A DNA stretch of 64,000 bases from Pseudomonadota bacterium (lineage in GTDB: Bacteria; Pseudomonadota; Alphaproteobacteria; UBA2136; UBA6156). Location: positions 1-64,000 of the forward strand of contig WGMN01000004.1 in NCBI GenBank assembly GCA_016125035.1, written 5' to 3'. The notes below the pieces were generated by a model. That model searched no databases. It worked only from the letters and a program-made list of their open reading frames with translations, and had not been told where the DNA came from. Shown piece after piece: positions 23,666 to 31,476 of the stretch. The translations under genes and the position numbers were made by a program. The number at the start of each line of letters is the position of its first letter. Position 1 is the first letter of the stretch.

Positions 23666-25572
23666 TGGAAAAGGGCGTGTTGTGGCTGAGCCTTGCTTTG
23701 CTGGTGGCGATGGTGGGCCTGGGCGGTGATGAAGGGGCGCGTGCCGATGACCTGAACGATGGCACGGTGGAACAGATTGAGTGGGACAAGACCGCGACTT
23801 CCACCGGGCCGTTGGTGGACCATGCCGAGGTGGATGCCGGGGTGTTGAGCAGCGCCGACGTGAAGGCTTACAAAGCCTTGTGGCGCGACGCGTTGGCGGG
23901 CAAGAAGCCTGATGCGGCCAAAGTGGATGACAAGGTGTTGATGGGGCATGTGGAGGCGGCTTACCTTTTGGCGCCGGGGCACCGGGCCGGGTTTGACGAG
24001 TTGAATGGCTGGTTGAAGCGTTACCGTGATCTGGGTGAGGCGGATGATGTTTACCGCCTGGCGGATGCGCGGCGGCAGAAGCCGGAGCAGAAGTGCACCA
24101 GCAAGAAGGTGCCGCACAAGGTGAAGCGGCACGGCAAGACCAAGACCGTGATGCGCACGGTGAAGAGCTGCAAGAGCGTGGGCAGCTGGGGCCCGGCGCC
24201 GGTGAGGACCCTGGCGATGGAGTTGAAGGAAAAGCGTGCGGCCGACCGTTTGGCCGCGCAGAACGCGCGGTTGGCGAAGATGAGCGAGCGGGCGCGGCAG
24301 GTGCTTGGCGCGAGTTGGCGTGCGCGGGTGCGCGGGCGTTTTGACGAAGCATTGCGTGTGCTGCTGGCGCCGGGTGCGCGCGATGCCGCAGGTGAGGTGC
24401 CATGGCAGGGTGAGTTGGTGAAGGTGGCGGATTACTACCACGGCAAGCGCGACTGGAAGGAAGTGTTGCGCGCCGCCGCCCCGGCGCTGGATGTGCGCGG
24501 GCCCGACCGTGACGAAGCGTTGTGGCTGGCGGGTTTTGCCCAGTACCGCTTGGGGCAGGTGCGTGAGGCCGCAGACACCTGGGCGACGCTGGTGAAAGAA
24601 GAGCCCGAGGGCGGTGCGCACCATGCGCGCGCGGCGTGGTGGGCGGCGCGGGCCTACGCCCAGTTGGGCCAGCAGAGCAAAGTGAAGGCGTTGTTGCAGG
24701 CGGGAAGTGCCGACGTGGTGGGATTTTACGGCCAGTTGTGCGCGATGAAATTGGGCCAGCCCGCCGACTTGCAGTGGGGTGTGCCGAAAGTGAGCGACGG
24801 CGATGTGGCGCGGTTGAAGAAGATACCCGTGGTGCACCACGCCCTGGCGCTGGCGCAGCTGGGTGAGGTGGATCTGGCGCAGCGCCATTTGCGCAATGGC
24901 GACGACGATGTGCCCTACCAGTTGACGCGCGCCCTGGCCACGGTGGCGGTGCAGGCCCGCATGCCCGCCACCGCGTTGCGCGCAGGGCGTGATTTGTATG
25001 AGCGGGGAGAGGTGGTGGCGAGTGCGTTGTTCCCCGACATTAGCTGGCAGCCGCGTGGCGACTGGCGCTTTGACCGTGCGCTGATAACCGGGATCATGCG
25101 CCAGGAGAGCGCCTTCCAGCCGAGCATCGGCAGTTGGGCCGGGGCGCAGGGGTTGATGCAGATAATGCCCGCAACCGGCGCCTTTGTGGCGCGTCAGGCC
25201 GGGTTGCCGCGACCAGACCGCGAAGACCTGCACGACCCGATTTTGAATTTGACGCTGGCGCAGAACTATCTGCTGTATCTCTCTGGCCAGTTGGACGGCA
25301 ACCTGATGATGGTGGTGGCCTCGTACAACGGGGGCATGGGCAATGTGCGGCGTTGGCTGGACCGTGGTGTGACGCCGGGGGATGACCCTATTTTGTGGCT
25401 GGAGAGCATCCCCTTTGATGAGACCCGCGATTATGTGGAGAAGGTGTTTGCCAACTACTGGGTGTACCAGCAGCGCGCCGGCAAGCAGATGTGGAGCCTG
25501 CGCGCGCTGGCCCATGGCGACTGGCCGCTGCGGCAAAACGCCATGGCCGCGCACCAGGCTGAAGGTGGCTGA
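23665..25572 (+). CDS. slt: Soluble lytic murein transglycosylase
   Basis: A 635-residue periplasmic enzyme that cleaves peptidoglycan glycan strands to 1,6-anhydro products. It has a signal peptide (about 1-27), a long helical superhelix (60-460), then the SLT catalytic domain (about 465-610) with catalytic Glu in MRQESAFQP, GAQGLMQIMPATG, and NYLLYLSGQL, VASYNGG. An unusual strongly basic loop bracketed by cysteines (CTSKKVPHKVKRHGKTKTVM and on to KSC, about residues 145-172) interrupts the superhelix. GGAGG precedes the ATG by 9 bases. Part of a tight run with the upstream UDG-like gene and rnhB. Confidence 0.92.
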   Translation: MEKGVLWLSLALLVAMVGLGGDEGARADDLNDGTVEQIEWDKTATSTGPLVDHAEVDAGVLSSADVKAYKALWRDALAGKKPDAAKVDDKVLMGHVEAAYLLAPGHRAGFDELNGWLKRYRDLGEADDVYRLADARRQKPEQKCTSKKVPHKVKRHGKTKTVMRTVKSCKSVGSWGPAPVRTLAMELKEKRAADRLAAQNARLAKMSERARQVLGASWRARVRGRFDEALRVLLAPGARDAAGEVPWQGELVKVADYYHGKRDWKEVLRAAAPALDVRGPDRDEALWLAGFAQYRLGQVREAADTWATLVKEEPEGGAHHARAAWWAARAYAQLGQQSKVKALLQAGSADVVGFYGQLCAMKLGQPADLQWGVPKVSDGDVARLKKIPVVHHALALAQLGEVDLAQRHLRNGDDDVPYQLTRALATVAVQARMPATALRAGRDLYERGEVVASALFPDISWQPRGDWRFDRALITGIMRQESAFQPSIGSWAGAQGLMQIMPATGAFVARQAGLPRPDREDLHDPILNLTLAQNYLLYLSGQLDGNLMMVVASYNGGMGNVRRWLDRGVTPGDDPILWLESIPFDETRDYVEKVFANYWVYQQRAGKQMWSLRALAHGDWPLRQNAMAAHQAEGG

Positions 25573-25573
25573 G

Positions 25574-26218
25574 ATGGGGCTGCGCCAGGTGCATGAGGAT
25601 GCCATGCTGGCGCAAGGCTGCCGCGTGGTGGCCGGAGTGGACGAAGTGGGGCGCGGGCCCCTGGCCGGGCCGGTGGTGGCCGCCGCGGTGTGGGTGCCGG
25701 ATGATGTGCGTGTGCGCAGGTTTTTGAGTGCCGAGGCGGGGGATTCTAAGGTACTAAAAGCGGCCAAGCGGGTGGCGCTGAGCGCGTTCATTCAGGAGCA
25801 TTGCCGTTGGGCGTTGGGCGAGGCGAGTGTGGAGGAAATTGACCGCGTGAACATACGCAACGCGACGTTTTTGGCAATGGAGCGTGCGCTGGCGGGCCTG
25901 GAAAATTGTGACGGGTTGCTGGTGGACGGCAACGCCCGCGTGCCGGGGTGGAAAGCGCCGCAGCGCACGGTGATTAAAGGAGACGGTTGCGAGTTGGCGA
26001 TTGCCTGCGCGAGCATTGTTGCCAAGGTGCACAGGGATGCGGTGATGGTGCGGTTGGGGCAGGACTTCCCCATGTATGGCTGGGCGAAGAATGCCGGTTA
26101 TGGCACGGCGGTGCACCTGGAGGCGTTGCGCAAACATGGTGTGTGCGCCCACCACCGCGTGAGCTTTGCGCCGGTGCGCGCAGTGGTGGAAGCAGGAGGG
26201 GTGGCACGTGCGGCGTAG
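25574..26218 (+). CDS. rnhB: Ribonuclease HII
   Basis: A 214-residue RNase HII that removes RNA from RNA-DNA hybrids and single ribonucleotides in DNA. The four acidic metal ligands are in place: VAGVDEVGRGPLAGP (Asp, Glu), DGLLVDGN (Asp), and the CASIVAKVHRD segment (Asp). It starts at the ATG one base after the slt stop; the longer track ORF (25382) overlaps slt. Its end overlaps the next gene by 11 bases. Confidence 0.95.
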   Translation: MGLRQVHEDAMLAQGCRVVAGVDEVGRGPLAGPVVAAAVWVPDDVRVRRFLSAEAGDSKVLKAAKRVALSAFIQEHCRWALGEASVEEIDRVNIRNATFLAMERALAGLENCDGLLVDGNARVPGWKAPQRTVIKGDGCELAIACASIVAKVHRDAVMVRLGQDFPMYGWAKNAGYGTAVHLEALRKHGVCAHHRVSFAPVRAVVEAGGVARAA

Positions 26219-27302
26219 GGTGCTTATCAATGCCATGCACACCGTGACCGGCGGAGGGGTGACCTACCTGCGCGGGGTGTTGCCGGAGTTGGTGAAAGAC
26301 GAAAGGTTTGAGTGGTGGTTGCTGGTGCCGCGGGAGGTGGTTGGAAGATTGCATGTGCCCGAAGGTGTGGTGGTGAAGACCGTGGGGGATTTGGGCTTTT
26401 GGCGCGGGCATGTGTATGAGCAGTTGAAGTTGCCGTTTTTGTGCCGCCTGTGGGGCATTAAGGCCGTGTTGTGCAATGCCAATTATGTGCCGTTGCTGGC
26501 GCCGAGGCCGCTGCCGGTCATCCACACCACGGCGCGCGCCGCCGGGCAGGCGCGGGGTTGGCGGATGAAGATTTATTGGGCGGTGTTGAAGGGGTTGACC
26601 AGGCTTTCTCTGCTGCGTGCGCCGCTGGCCTTTGCGGTGGCGAGGCATGTGATCGCCGACTATGCCGGCGCGCGGGTGGCGCGCAAGGTGCGGGTGGCCA
26701 ACCCCGCCGTGGACAGCGGCCTGTTGAGCGCGCAGGTGGTGGACGGCGACAGTGTGGTGACGGTGGGGGATTTTTATCCGCAGAAGGATTACCCCACCCT
26801 GGTGCGCGCCTTTAAGGTGCTGCATGCGCGGCGCCCCGCCACGCGGTTGGTGATTATCGGCAGGCCGGTGGATGCCGGGGTGCATGCCGAAGTGCGCCGT
26901 TTGGTAAAGGAGTTGGGGTTGGAGAACGTGGTGACGCTGACCGGAGCCATGGCGCACGACGCGCTGATGAAGGTGATCGGCCAGGCCGCGGTGTATGTGA
27001 ATTGCAGCCGCGCTGAGTGTTTTAATCTGCCGGTGCTGGAAGCGTTGGCTTGCGGAGTGCCGTGTGTGTTGCCGGATGTGGACTTCCAGGCCGAAGTGGC
27101 CGGGCCGGCGGCCCTTTACGTGCCGGTGGCCAAGGGGGGAGATGTGGCCGCGGCCTATGCGGTGGCGATGTTCGGCGTGCTGGAAAACGAGGTGGTGGCC
27201 AACACCCTGCGCAAGCAGGCGCGCGCGCGCGCGGCGGAATTCAGCTGGGCAAAAACTGCGCGCGTGCTGTGCGACGGTGTGGCGCAGGTGCTGGGGCGGT
27301 GA
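26208..27302 (+). CDS. GT4-family glycosyltransferase
   Basis: A 364-residue GT-B fold glycosyltransferase. The N-terminal acceptor half (1-180) opens RRRVLINAMHTVTGGGVTYLRG, with the Gly-rich loop. The C-terminal donor half carries TVGDFYPQKDYPTLVRAF and the E-x7-E-type signature CSRAECFNLPVLEALACGVP (about 265-290). It probably adds a sugar to an envelope polysaccharide; donor and acceptor are unknown. A GTG start at 26208 is chosen because AGGAGGGG lies upstream; it overlaps rnhB by 11 bases. The sugar-epimerase gene follows in the same transcript. Confidence 0.9.
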   Translation: MRRRVLINAMHTVTGGGVTYLRGVLPELVKDERFEWWLLVPREVVGRLHVPEGVVVKTVGDLGFWRGHVYEQLKLPFLCRLWGIKAVLCNANYVPLLAPRPLPVIHTTARAAGQARGWRMKIYWAVLKGLTRLSLLRAPLAFAVARHVIADYAGARVARKVRVANPAVDSGLLSAQVVDGDSVVTVGDFYPQKDYPTLVRAFKVLHARRPATRLVIIGRPVDAGVHAEVRRLVKELGLENVVTLTGAMAHDALMKVIGQAAVYVNCSRAECFNLPVLEALACGVPCVLPDVDFQAEVAGPAALYVPVAKGGDVAAAYAVAMFGVLENEVVANTLRKQARARAAEFSWAKTARVLCDGVAQVLGR

Positions 27303-27315
27303 TAAAGGCTGGTGC

Positions 27316-28242
27316 ATGAAAGTATTGGTGACCGGCGGCGCGGGGTTTATTGGCAGCCATGTGGTGCGCGCCTTGCTGGCGCGCGGGCATACGGTGGTGG
27401 TGCTGGATGATTTTTCCACCGGGCATCGGGTGGCGCTGCCGGAAGATGCGCGGCTGGTGGTGCATGAAGGTGATGTGGCCGATGCGGCCGCCGTGGGCGC
27501 GGCGATGCAGGGGTGTGACCAGGTGGTGCATCTGGCCGCGTTGGTGAGCGTGCCGCTAAGTTTGCAGCAGCCGGAGGAGACGCGCCGGCGCAATGTGGTG
27601 GGCTTTGGCGTGGTGCTGGAAGAAGCGCGCGGGCTTGGGGTGAAGGGCAGAATTATTTATGCCAGCAGTGCGGCGGTTTACGGCGACAAGAGTGCAGGTG
27701 TGGTGCGCGAGGAAGATGCCCGGGGGGCCGTGCTGGCCAGCCCCTATGCCGAGAGCAAGGCGCGCAATGAAGAGCAGGCCCGTGCTTACATTGAGGCAGG
27801 TGGGCGGGGAGCGGGGTTGCGCTTTTTTAATGTCTACGGCCCGGGGCAGGACCCGAAGAGCCCCTACAGCGGCGTGCTGGCGCGGGTGGTTGAGTGTGCG
27901 CGCAAGAGAGAGACTTTTACCTTGCTGGGGGATGGCGAGCAGACGCGGGATTTTGTGTTTGTGGAAGATGTGGCGGCGGCGGTGGTGGCTTTGCTGGAGT
28001 TGCCGCAGGCGCAGGTGTTGCCGCCGGTGATGAACATCGGCACCGGGGGGGCGGTGAGCCTGAACGGCATGCTGGCTGAAGTGGGGAAGCTGGAAGGTTG
28101 CGCTATTGCGGTGGTGCGGGGGCAGGCGCGGGAAGGGGATATCCGCCACAGTTGCGCGGATGTGGCGTTGGTAAAGAGTGTGCTGCCGCGCTGGCAGGCG
28201 CGCGGGTTGGCCGAAGGATTGCGGGCCTGGCTTAAGGCGTGA
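27316..28242 (+). CDS. NAD-dependent nucleotide-sugar epimerase/dehydratase
   Basis: A 308-residue extended short-chain dehydrogenase. The NAD-binding motif GGAGFIGS is at residues 7-14, ASSAAVYG holds the catalytic Ser region, and the catalytic Y-x3-K is PYAESKARN. The family (UDP-glucose 4-epimerase type) makes activated sugars, which fits the preceding glycosyltransferase. The substrate cannot be told from sequence. The start at 27316 has AAAGG upstream; the track ORF starting at 27064 runs into the previous gene. It overlaps mutY tail-to-tail by 11 bases. Confidence 0.88.
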   Translation: MKVLVTGGAGFIGSHVVRALLARGHTVVVLDDFSTGHRVALPEDARLVVHEGDVADAAAVGAAMQGCDQVVHLAALVSVPLSLQQPEETRRRNVVGFGVVLEEARGLGVKGRIIYASSAAVYGDKSAGVVREEDARGAVLASPYAESKARNEEQARAYIEAGGRGAGLRFFNVYGPGQDPKSPYSGVLARVVECARKRETFTLLGDGEQTRDFVFVEDVAAAVVALLELPQAQVLPPVMNIGTGGAVSLNGMLAEVGKLEGCAIAVVRGQAREGDIRHSCADVALVKSVLPRWQARGLAEGLRAWLKA

Positions 28243-29269
28243 AGGCGCGGGTGAGCGCCTTCTTCATTAACGTGGAAAGTGGCGGCAGGTTGCTGGGCGC
28301 AAATGCGTTGGCGGCGGGCAAGGTGTGCGGCGTGGTGGCGCGGATGAGGTTGAGTGTGAGTTTGAAGTGAGTGAAGGTGTGGGTGATCTCTCCCGCCGGG
28401 GTTTGTTGGGTGAGGGGGATGGCGGGCGGTTGGTGGGCCTCCCAGTTGCCGGTGTGGGGGAGCTCCCACAGGCTGGCGAGCAGGCCGGTGGCCGGGCGCT
28501 GGCGCAGGTAGAGGTTGCCGGAGGAATCGGTGATGGCGTAGGCGGTGGCGCTGCGCTGCGGCAGGGCCTTTTTGGCCGCCTTGACCGGGTAGGCCGCCGG
28601 GTTGCCCGCCGCGTGCGCGGCGCAGAACTGTTGCACCGGGCAGAGCAGGCATTTGGGGTTTTGCGGTGTGCAAATGGTGGCGCCGAGTTCCATGATGGCG
28701 TTGGCGTAAAGCCGAGGTTGTAGGTTGTAGGTGGTAGGTTGTAGGGGGCTGAGGAGCGCGGCCTTTTGGCGGATGAGGGGTTTGGATTTGGGGAGCGGGG
28801 CGTTGATGGTGTAAAGGCGGGTGATGACCCTTTCCACGTTGCCGTCTACCACCGTGGCGGGCTGGTTGAAGGCGGTGGCGGCGATGACCGCCGCAGTGTA
28901 AGGGCCCAGGCCGGGGAGCTGGAGGAGCTCGGCCTCGGTTGAAGGGAAGTGGCCGTGGTGTTTTCCGGCGATGGTTTGCGCGCATTTGTGCAGCAGGTGC
29001 GCGCGGCGGTAGTAGCCCAGCCCCGCCCAGAGGTGGAGGATTTGTTCGATGGGGGCGGCGGCGAGTGTTTGCACCGTGGGGAAGGCGGCGAGGAAGCGCC
29101 GGTAGTAGGGGATGACCGCCGCGACGGTGGTTTGTTGCAGCATGATCTCGGCCAGCCAGATGGAGTAGGGGTTTTGGGTGTCTCTCCACGGCATGGGGCG
29201 GTGGTTATGCGCGTACCACCCCAGGAGTTGCTGCTGGAAAGGTTGTGCGGGGATGGTTTGCGCGGCCAT
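28232..29269 (-). CDS. mutY: A/G-specific adenine glycosylase MutY
   Basis: A 345-residue MutY that removes adenine mispaired with 8-oxoguanine. It has a helix-hairpin-helix domain (LPGLGPYTAAVIA), catalytic Glu in LAEIMLQQTT and Asp in VVDGNVERV. The Fe-S loop C-x6-C-x2-C-x5-C (CTPQNPKCLLCPVQQFC) is intact, and the C-terminal NUDIX-like domain reads ELPHTGNW. Residues ~176-186 (LQPTTYNLQPR) are an in-frame insertion encoded by a heptamer array, just before the Fe-S loop. It overlaps the convergent epimerase gene by 11 bases and is divergent from the DUF721 gene with only 19 bases between. Confidence 0.95.
   Translation of the reverse strand: MAAQTIPAQPFQQQLLGWYAHNHRPMPWRDTQNPYSIWLAEIMLQQTTVAAVIPYYRRFLAAFPTVQTLAAAPIEQILHLWAGLGYYRRAHLLHKCAQTIAGKHHGHFPSTEAELLQLPGLGPYTAAVIAATAFNQPATVVDGNVERVITRLYTINAPLPKSKPLIRQKAALLSPLQPTTYNLQPRLYANAIMELGATICTPQNPKCLLCPVQQFCAAHAAGNPAAYPVKAAKKALPQRSATAYAITDSSGNLYLRQRPATGLLASLWELPHTGNWEAHQPPAIPLTQQTPAGEITHTFTHFKLTLNLIRATTPHTLPAANAFAPSNLPPLSTLMKKALTRAFTP
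28716..28743. repeat. Heptamer tandem array inside mutY
   Basis: Four copies: GGTTGTA, GGTTGTA, GGTGGTA, GGTTGTA. These are nearly identical to the intergenic array at 9724. Here the array is translated (minus strand) as PTTYNLQP within mutY and keeps the frame with its flanking bases. Confidence 0.9.
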
Positions 29270-29288
29270 TACCCCTTATAGTGCGGGG

Positions 29289-29834
29289 ATGAATGTGAAA
29301 GTGCAAGCTGGGGCCGTGCGGGTGAAGCGCGTGCGCAAGGCCAAGGCCGAAGAGCCCGTGGTGCGTGAGCCGGTGCGCAAGAAGCGCGCGTTGGCGGTGG
29401 GAGCTTTGGTGGGCAAGCTGGTGGAGCCGGCCCTGGCCAGGCATGGTGCCGCGCTGGCGCTGGTGTTGCCGCACTGGGGGGCGATTTGCCCGATGTTTGC
29501 CCGCTACAGTGTGCCGGAGAGCGTGAAGAACGGCGTGTTGACGGTGGCGGTGGCCACAGATGCGGTGAAGCAGGAGCTGCTTTACATGAGCCCGCAGCTG
29601 GTGGAAGGCGTGAACATGTTGCTGGGTTATGAAGTGGTGCGCAAAGTGCGCGCGGTGACCCGCAGCGATGTGGGTAAAAAGGCCGGGTTGCCCAAAGTTA
29701 CCGCCAGCCTACCCGCGCGGGCGGGGGAAGATGACAGGGCGCAAGGCCTATGCAAGAATGTGCGCGATGAAGGCCTGCGCGCGGCGCTGGCCCGGTTGGG
29801 CAGCCAACTGTTGAACACGAAGAAAGGACGTTGA
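29289..29834 (+). CDS. DUF721 (DciA-like) protein
   Basis: A 181-residue protein of the DUF721 family, related to the DnaB helicase operator DciA. A basic N-terminus (1-40) precedes the family core (about 50-125: LVLPHWGAICPMFARYSVPE, LLGYEVVRKVRAV). The C-terminal part is variable. The neighbourhood mutY / DUF721 / dsbA-like is common in alphaproteobacteria. The start ATG at 29289 has GGGG directly before it; the longer track ORF is not supported. Confidence 0.8.
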   Translation: MNVKVQAGAVRVKRVRKAKAEEPVVREPVRKKRALAVGALVGKLVEPALARHGAALALVLPHWGAICPMFARYSVPESVKNGVLTVAVATDAVKQELLYMSPQLVEGVNMLLGYEVVRKVRAVTRSDVGKKAGLPKVTASLPARAGEDDRAQGLCKNVRDEGLRAALARLGSQLLNTKKGR

Positions 29835-29836
29835 AC

Positions 29837-30535
29837 ATGGTGCGGATGGTTTTTGGTTTTGCCGGTGGTGCGTTGGCCGCCGGGTTGGTGGTGGGCGCGG
29901 CGCTGGCATGGGCAGAGGTGCCGGTGGCGGCTTCGGCGACGGTGGCGGCGCCTTCTGCCACCGTGGCGGTGGCGCCGGCGGTGGCCGCCGACCCGCTGGC
30001 GATTAACGCCAAGGACCGTGTGGAAGGCAGCATGATGGCCCCGGTGACGATTGTGGAATACGCCAGCTTGACCTGCAGCCACTGCGCCGACTTCAGCCGC
30101 GAGACCATGCCCACCGTGCGCAAGGAGTGGATCGCCACCGGCAAGGCCAAATACGTGCTGCGCGACCTGCCGTGGGACGACCTGGCGCTGGGGATGGCCA
30201 AGGTGGCGCGGTGTGTGCCGCCGGAAGAATTCAAGCCGTTGGTGCAGAGCTTTTTTGACCACCAGTTGGACATTATGAAGAGCAACCAGCCGCTGGCTGA
30301 AATTAAGAAGGTGACGCGCATGGCCGGGATGACGGATGCGCAAGTGGATGCGTGCATTAAGGACCCGGACCTGCACGCCCAGGTGCTGGCCAGCAAGGAT
30401 ACCGCCTTTAACAAGCTGGGAGTGCGCGGCACGCCGGCGATTTTTGTGAACGGCACGCTGGTGAGCGGCGCGGTGCCCTATAAGGACCTGAAGAAGACGC
30501 TGGATGCCGAATATGCCAAGGCCACCAAAAAGTAG
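29837..30535 (+). CDS. DsbA-like thiol:disulfide interchange protein
   Basis: A 232-residue exported thioredoxin-fold protein. It has a signal segment (about 1-24), an Ala/Val-rich linker, and a DsbA-like domain (about 60-230) with the active site CSHC in ASLTCSHCADFSRE. The cis-Pro loop is GVRGTPAIFVNG. It should form or isomerise disulfides in the periplasm. Its start overlaps the DUF721 stop region. The ATG at 29837 is preferred over the TTG two codons earlier, because AAAGGA then has good spacing. The stop codon TAG merges into a heptamer array. Confidence 0.9.
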   Translation: MVRMVFGFAGGALAAGLVVGAALAWAEVPVAASATVAAPSATVAVAPAVAADPLAINAKDRVEGSMMAPVTIVEYASLTCSHCADFSRETMPTVRKEWIATGKAKYVLRDLPWDDLALGMAKVARCVPPEEFKPLVQSFFDHQLDIMKSNQPLAEIKKVTRMAGMTDAQVDACIKDPDLHAQVLASKDTAFNKLGVRGTPAIFVNGTLVSGAVPYKDLKKTLDAEYAKATKK

Positions 30536-30562
30536 GAACGACGAACCAGGAACGAGGAACGA
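30535..30562. repeat. Heptamer tandem array (GGAACGA)
   Basis: GGAACGA, CGAACCA, GGAACGA, GGAACGA. It begins at the last base of the dsbA-like stop codon and ends 19 bases before the atpI-like ATG. Confidence 0.85.
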
Positions 30563-30581
30563 GGGCGGGGGGGGCGCCGCC

Positions 30582-30755
30582 ATGCGTGGCGGCGACATTG
30601 GCGTGCATTTGTTTGTATGTGTGGGGTTGGGCGCCGGGCTGGGCTATTTGCTGGACCGTTGGATGGGCTGGGGCGCGTGGGGGCTGACGGTGGGGTGCTT
30701 TTTAGGCTTTGGCGCGTGGTTGCGCGCGGTGTGGAAGGTGATGAAGCAGGCTTAA
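30582..30755 (+). CDS. atpI: AtpI/AtpZ-like ATP synthase accessory protein
   Basis: A 57-residue membrane protein with two helices (GDIGVHLFVCVGLGAGLGYL and the AWGLTVGCFLGFGAW segment) and the YLLDRWMG motif typical of AtpI/AtpZ, which helps c-ring assembly or Mg uptake. The track ORF starts earlier (30504) inside the heptamer repeat; the ATG at 30582 gives a standard protein. atpB lies 1.2 kb further on, beyond minus-strand genes, so it is probably transcribed separately from atpB. Confidence 0.8.
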   Translation: MRGGDIGVHLFVCVGLGAGLGYLLDRWMGWGAWGLTVGCFLGFGAWLRAVWKVMKQA

Positions 30756-30762
30756 AAACGCA

Positions 30763-30785
30763 ACAACTCCCCCGGCGGGAGTTGT
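30763..30785 (-). terminator. Terminator shared by atpI-like gene and small minus-strand ORF
   Basis: ACAACTCCC and GGGAGTTGT form a 9-bp stem around CCGGC. On the minus strand it is followed by TTGCGTTTTT, a good terminator for the small ORF at 30816. On the plus strand it has no T-run. Confidence 0.8.
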
Positions 30786-30815
30786 GCGAGCGATTTCGGC
30801 AATATGTTGGCACCC

Positions 30816-30917
30816 TTAGGCATTGCCGATGAGCAGGCCCACGGTGGCGATGAGGGTGAGTGCGGCGGCAACCGCGGCTATTTGGGGGTTGTGCAGGCTT
30901 GTGAGGAAGGTGCGCAT
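30816..30917 (-). CDS. Tiny single-helix membrane protein
   Basis: A 33-codon ORF below the track limit: MRTFLTSLHNPQIAAVAAAL and then TLIATVGLLIGNA. It is one hydrophobic helix with a short polar N-terminus. AAGGAG lies 6 bases before the ATG at 30917, a near-perfect site, and an intrinsic terminator follows. The family is unknown. Such proteins often regulate membrane complexes; its place next to ATP synthase genes may be chance. Confidence 0.6.
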   Translation of the reverse strand: MRTFLTSLHNPQIAAVAAALTLIATVGLLIGNA

Positions 30918-31013
30918 GGCAGGCTCCTTGATATGCAGGTGACAAATGGAAGCATGGCGCGTGGGACGTGAGGTTATTGTGGGATGTTGGACCGGGTTTG
31001 CAAAGCTTTTTGC

Positions 31014-31352
31014 CTAAAAAAATGCCCCCGCTGTGGCGGGGGCGGCGAGGGCGGTGTGCCGGCGGGGTTGGAAATCCGGCTGGCTGACCAGGTAGGCGGG
31101 GATTGAGGCAAAGATAAAGACCACCACCGCGAAGCTGAGCAGGCCCATGCCGTGCTTCATGGCCAGAAACGCCATGACGAACAGCGGGCAGAAGCTGGTG
31201 AGGTAGCACAGGGCCAGCCAGGTGAGCTGGCCGCTGGCGTCATCGGTGGCGTTGAGCCCGCAGGTGCGGCCGATGGCCAGGCCGAGCAGCGTGGCGATGG
31301 CAAGAATGCCGAGGTTGCGGGAGGTGAGGAAGTGTTGCGCGAGGGCGGGCAT
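31014..31352 (-). CDS. Three-helix membrane protein, unknown
   Basis: A 112-residue protein with about three hydrophobic helices (12-32, 43-66, 70-92) and no recognised motif. The last codons (ATAGAFF and stop) are also the right arm and T-run of the terminator at 31016-31043, so coding sequence and terminator overlap. It is probably cotranscribed with the upstream minus-strand gene (31477-31836), though a hairpin lies between. Confidence 0.6.
   Translation of the reverse strand: MPALAQHFLTSRNLGILAIATLLGLAIGRTCGLNATDDASGQLTWLALCYLTSFCPLFVMAFLAMKHGMGLLSFAVVVFIFASIPAYLVSQPDFQPRRHTALAAPATAGAFF
31016..31043 (-). terminator. Terminator embedded in a coding sequence
   Basis: GCCCCCGC and GCGGGGGC pair perfectly around a 4-base loop, followed on the minus strand by seven T. 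The stop codon of the gene ending at 31014 lies inside the T-run. Confidence 0.85.
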
Positions 31353-31434
31353 GGAGGGGCCTCGTTTGGGTGTGAAAAGGGCGGGGAGAAGGAGCCTTTT
31401 AGCCCTTTTTGGAGGGGTTGTCAGCGGGAAAACG

Positions 31435-31465
31435 ACGTTTCCCCCGCGCTGGGCGGGGGAAACGT
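31435..31465. terminator. Perfect 13-bp hairpin between two minus-strand genes
   Basis: ACGTTTCCCCCGC and GCGGGGGAAACGT pair with a 5-base loop. It follows the minus-strand stop at 31477 by 11 bases, with CGTTTT after the stem on that strand. Terminator or processing site. Confidence 0.6.
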
Positions 31466-31476
31466 TGGGGCGGGGG

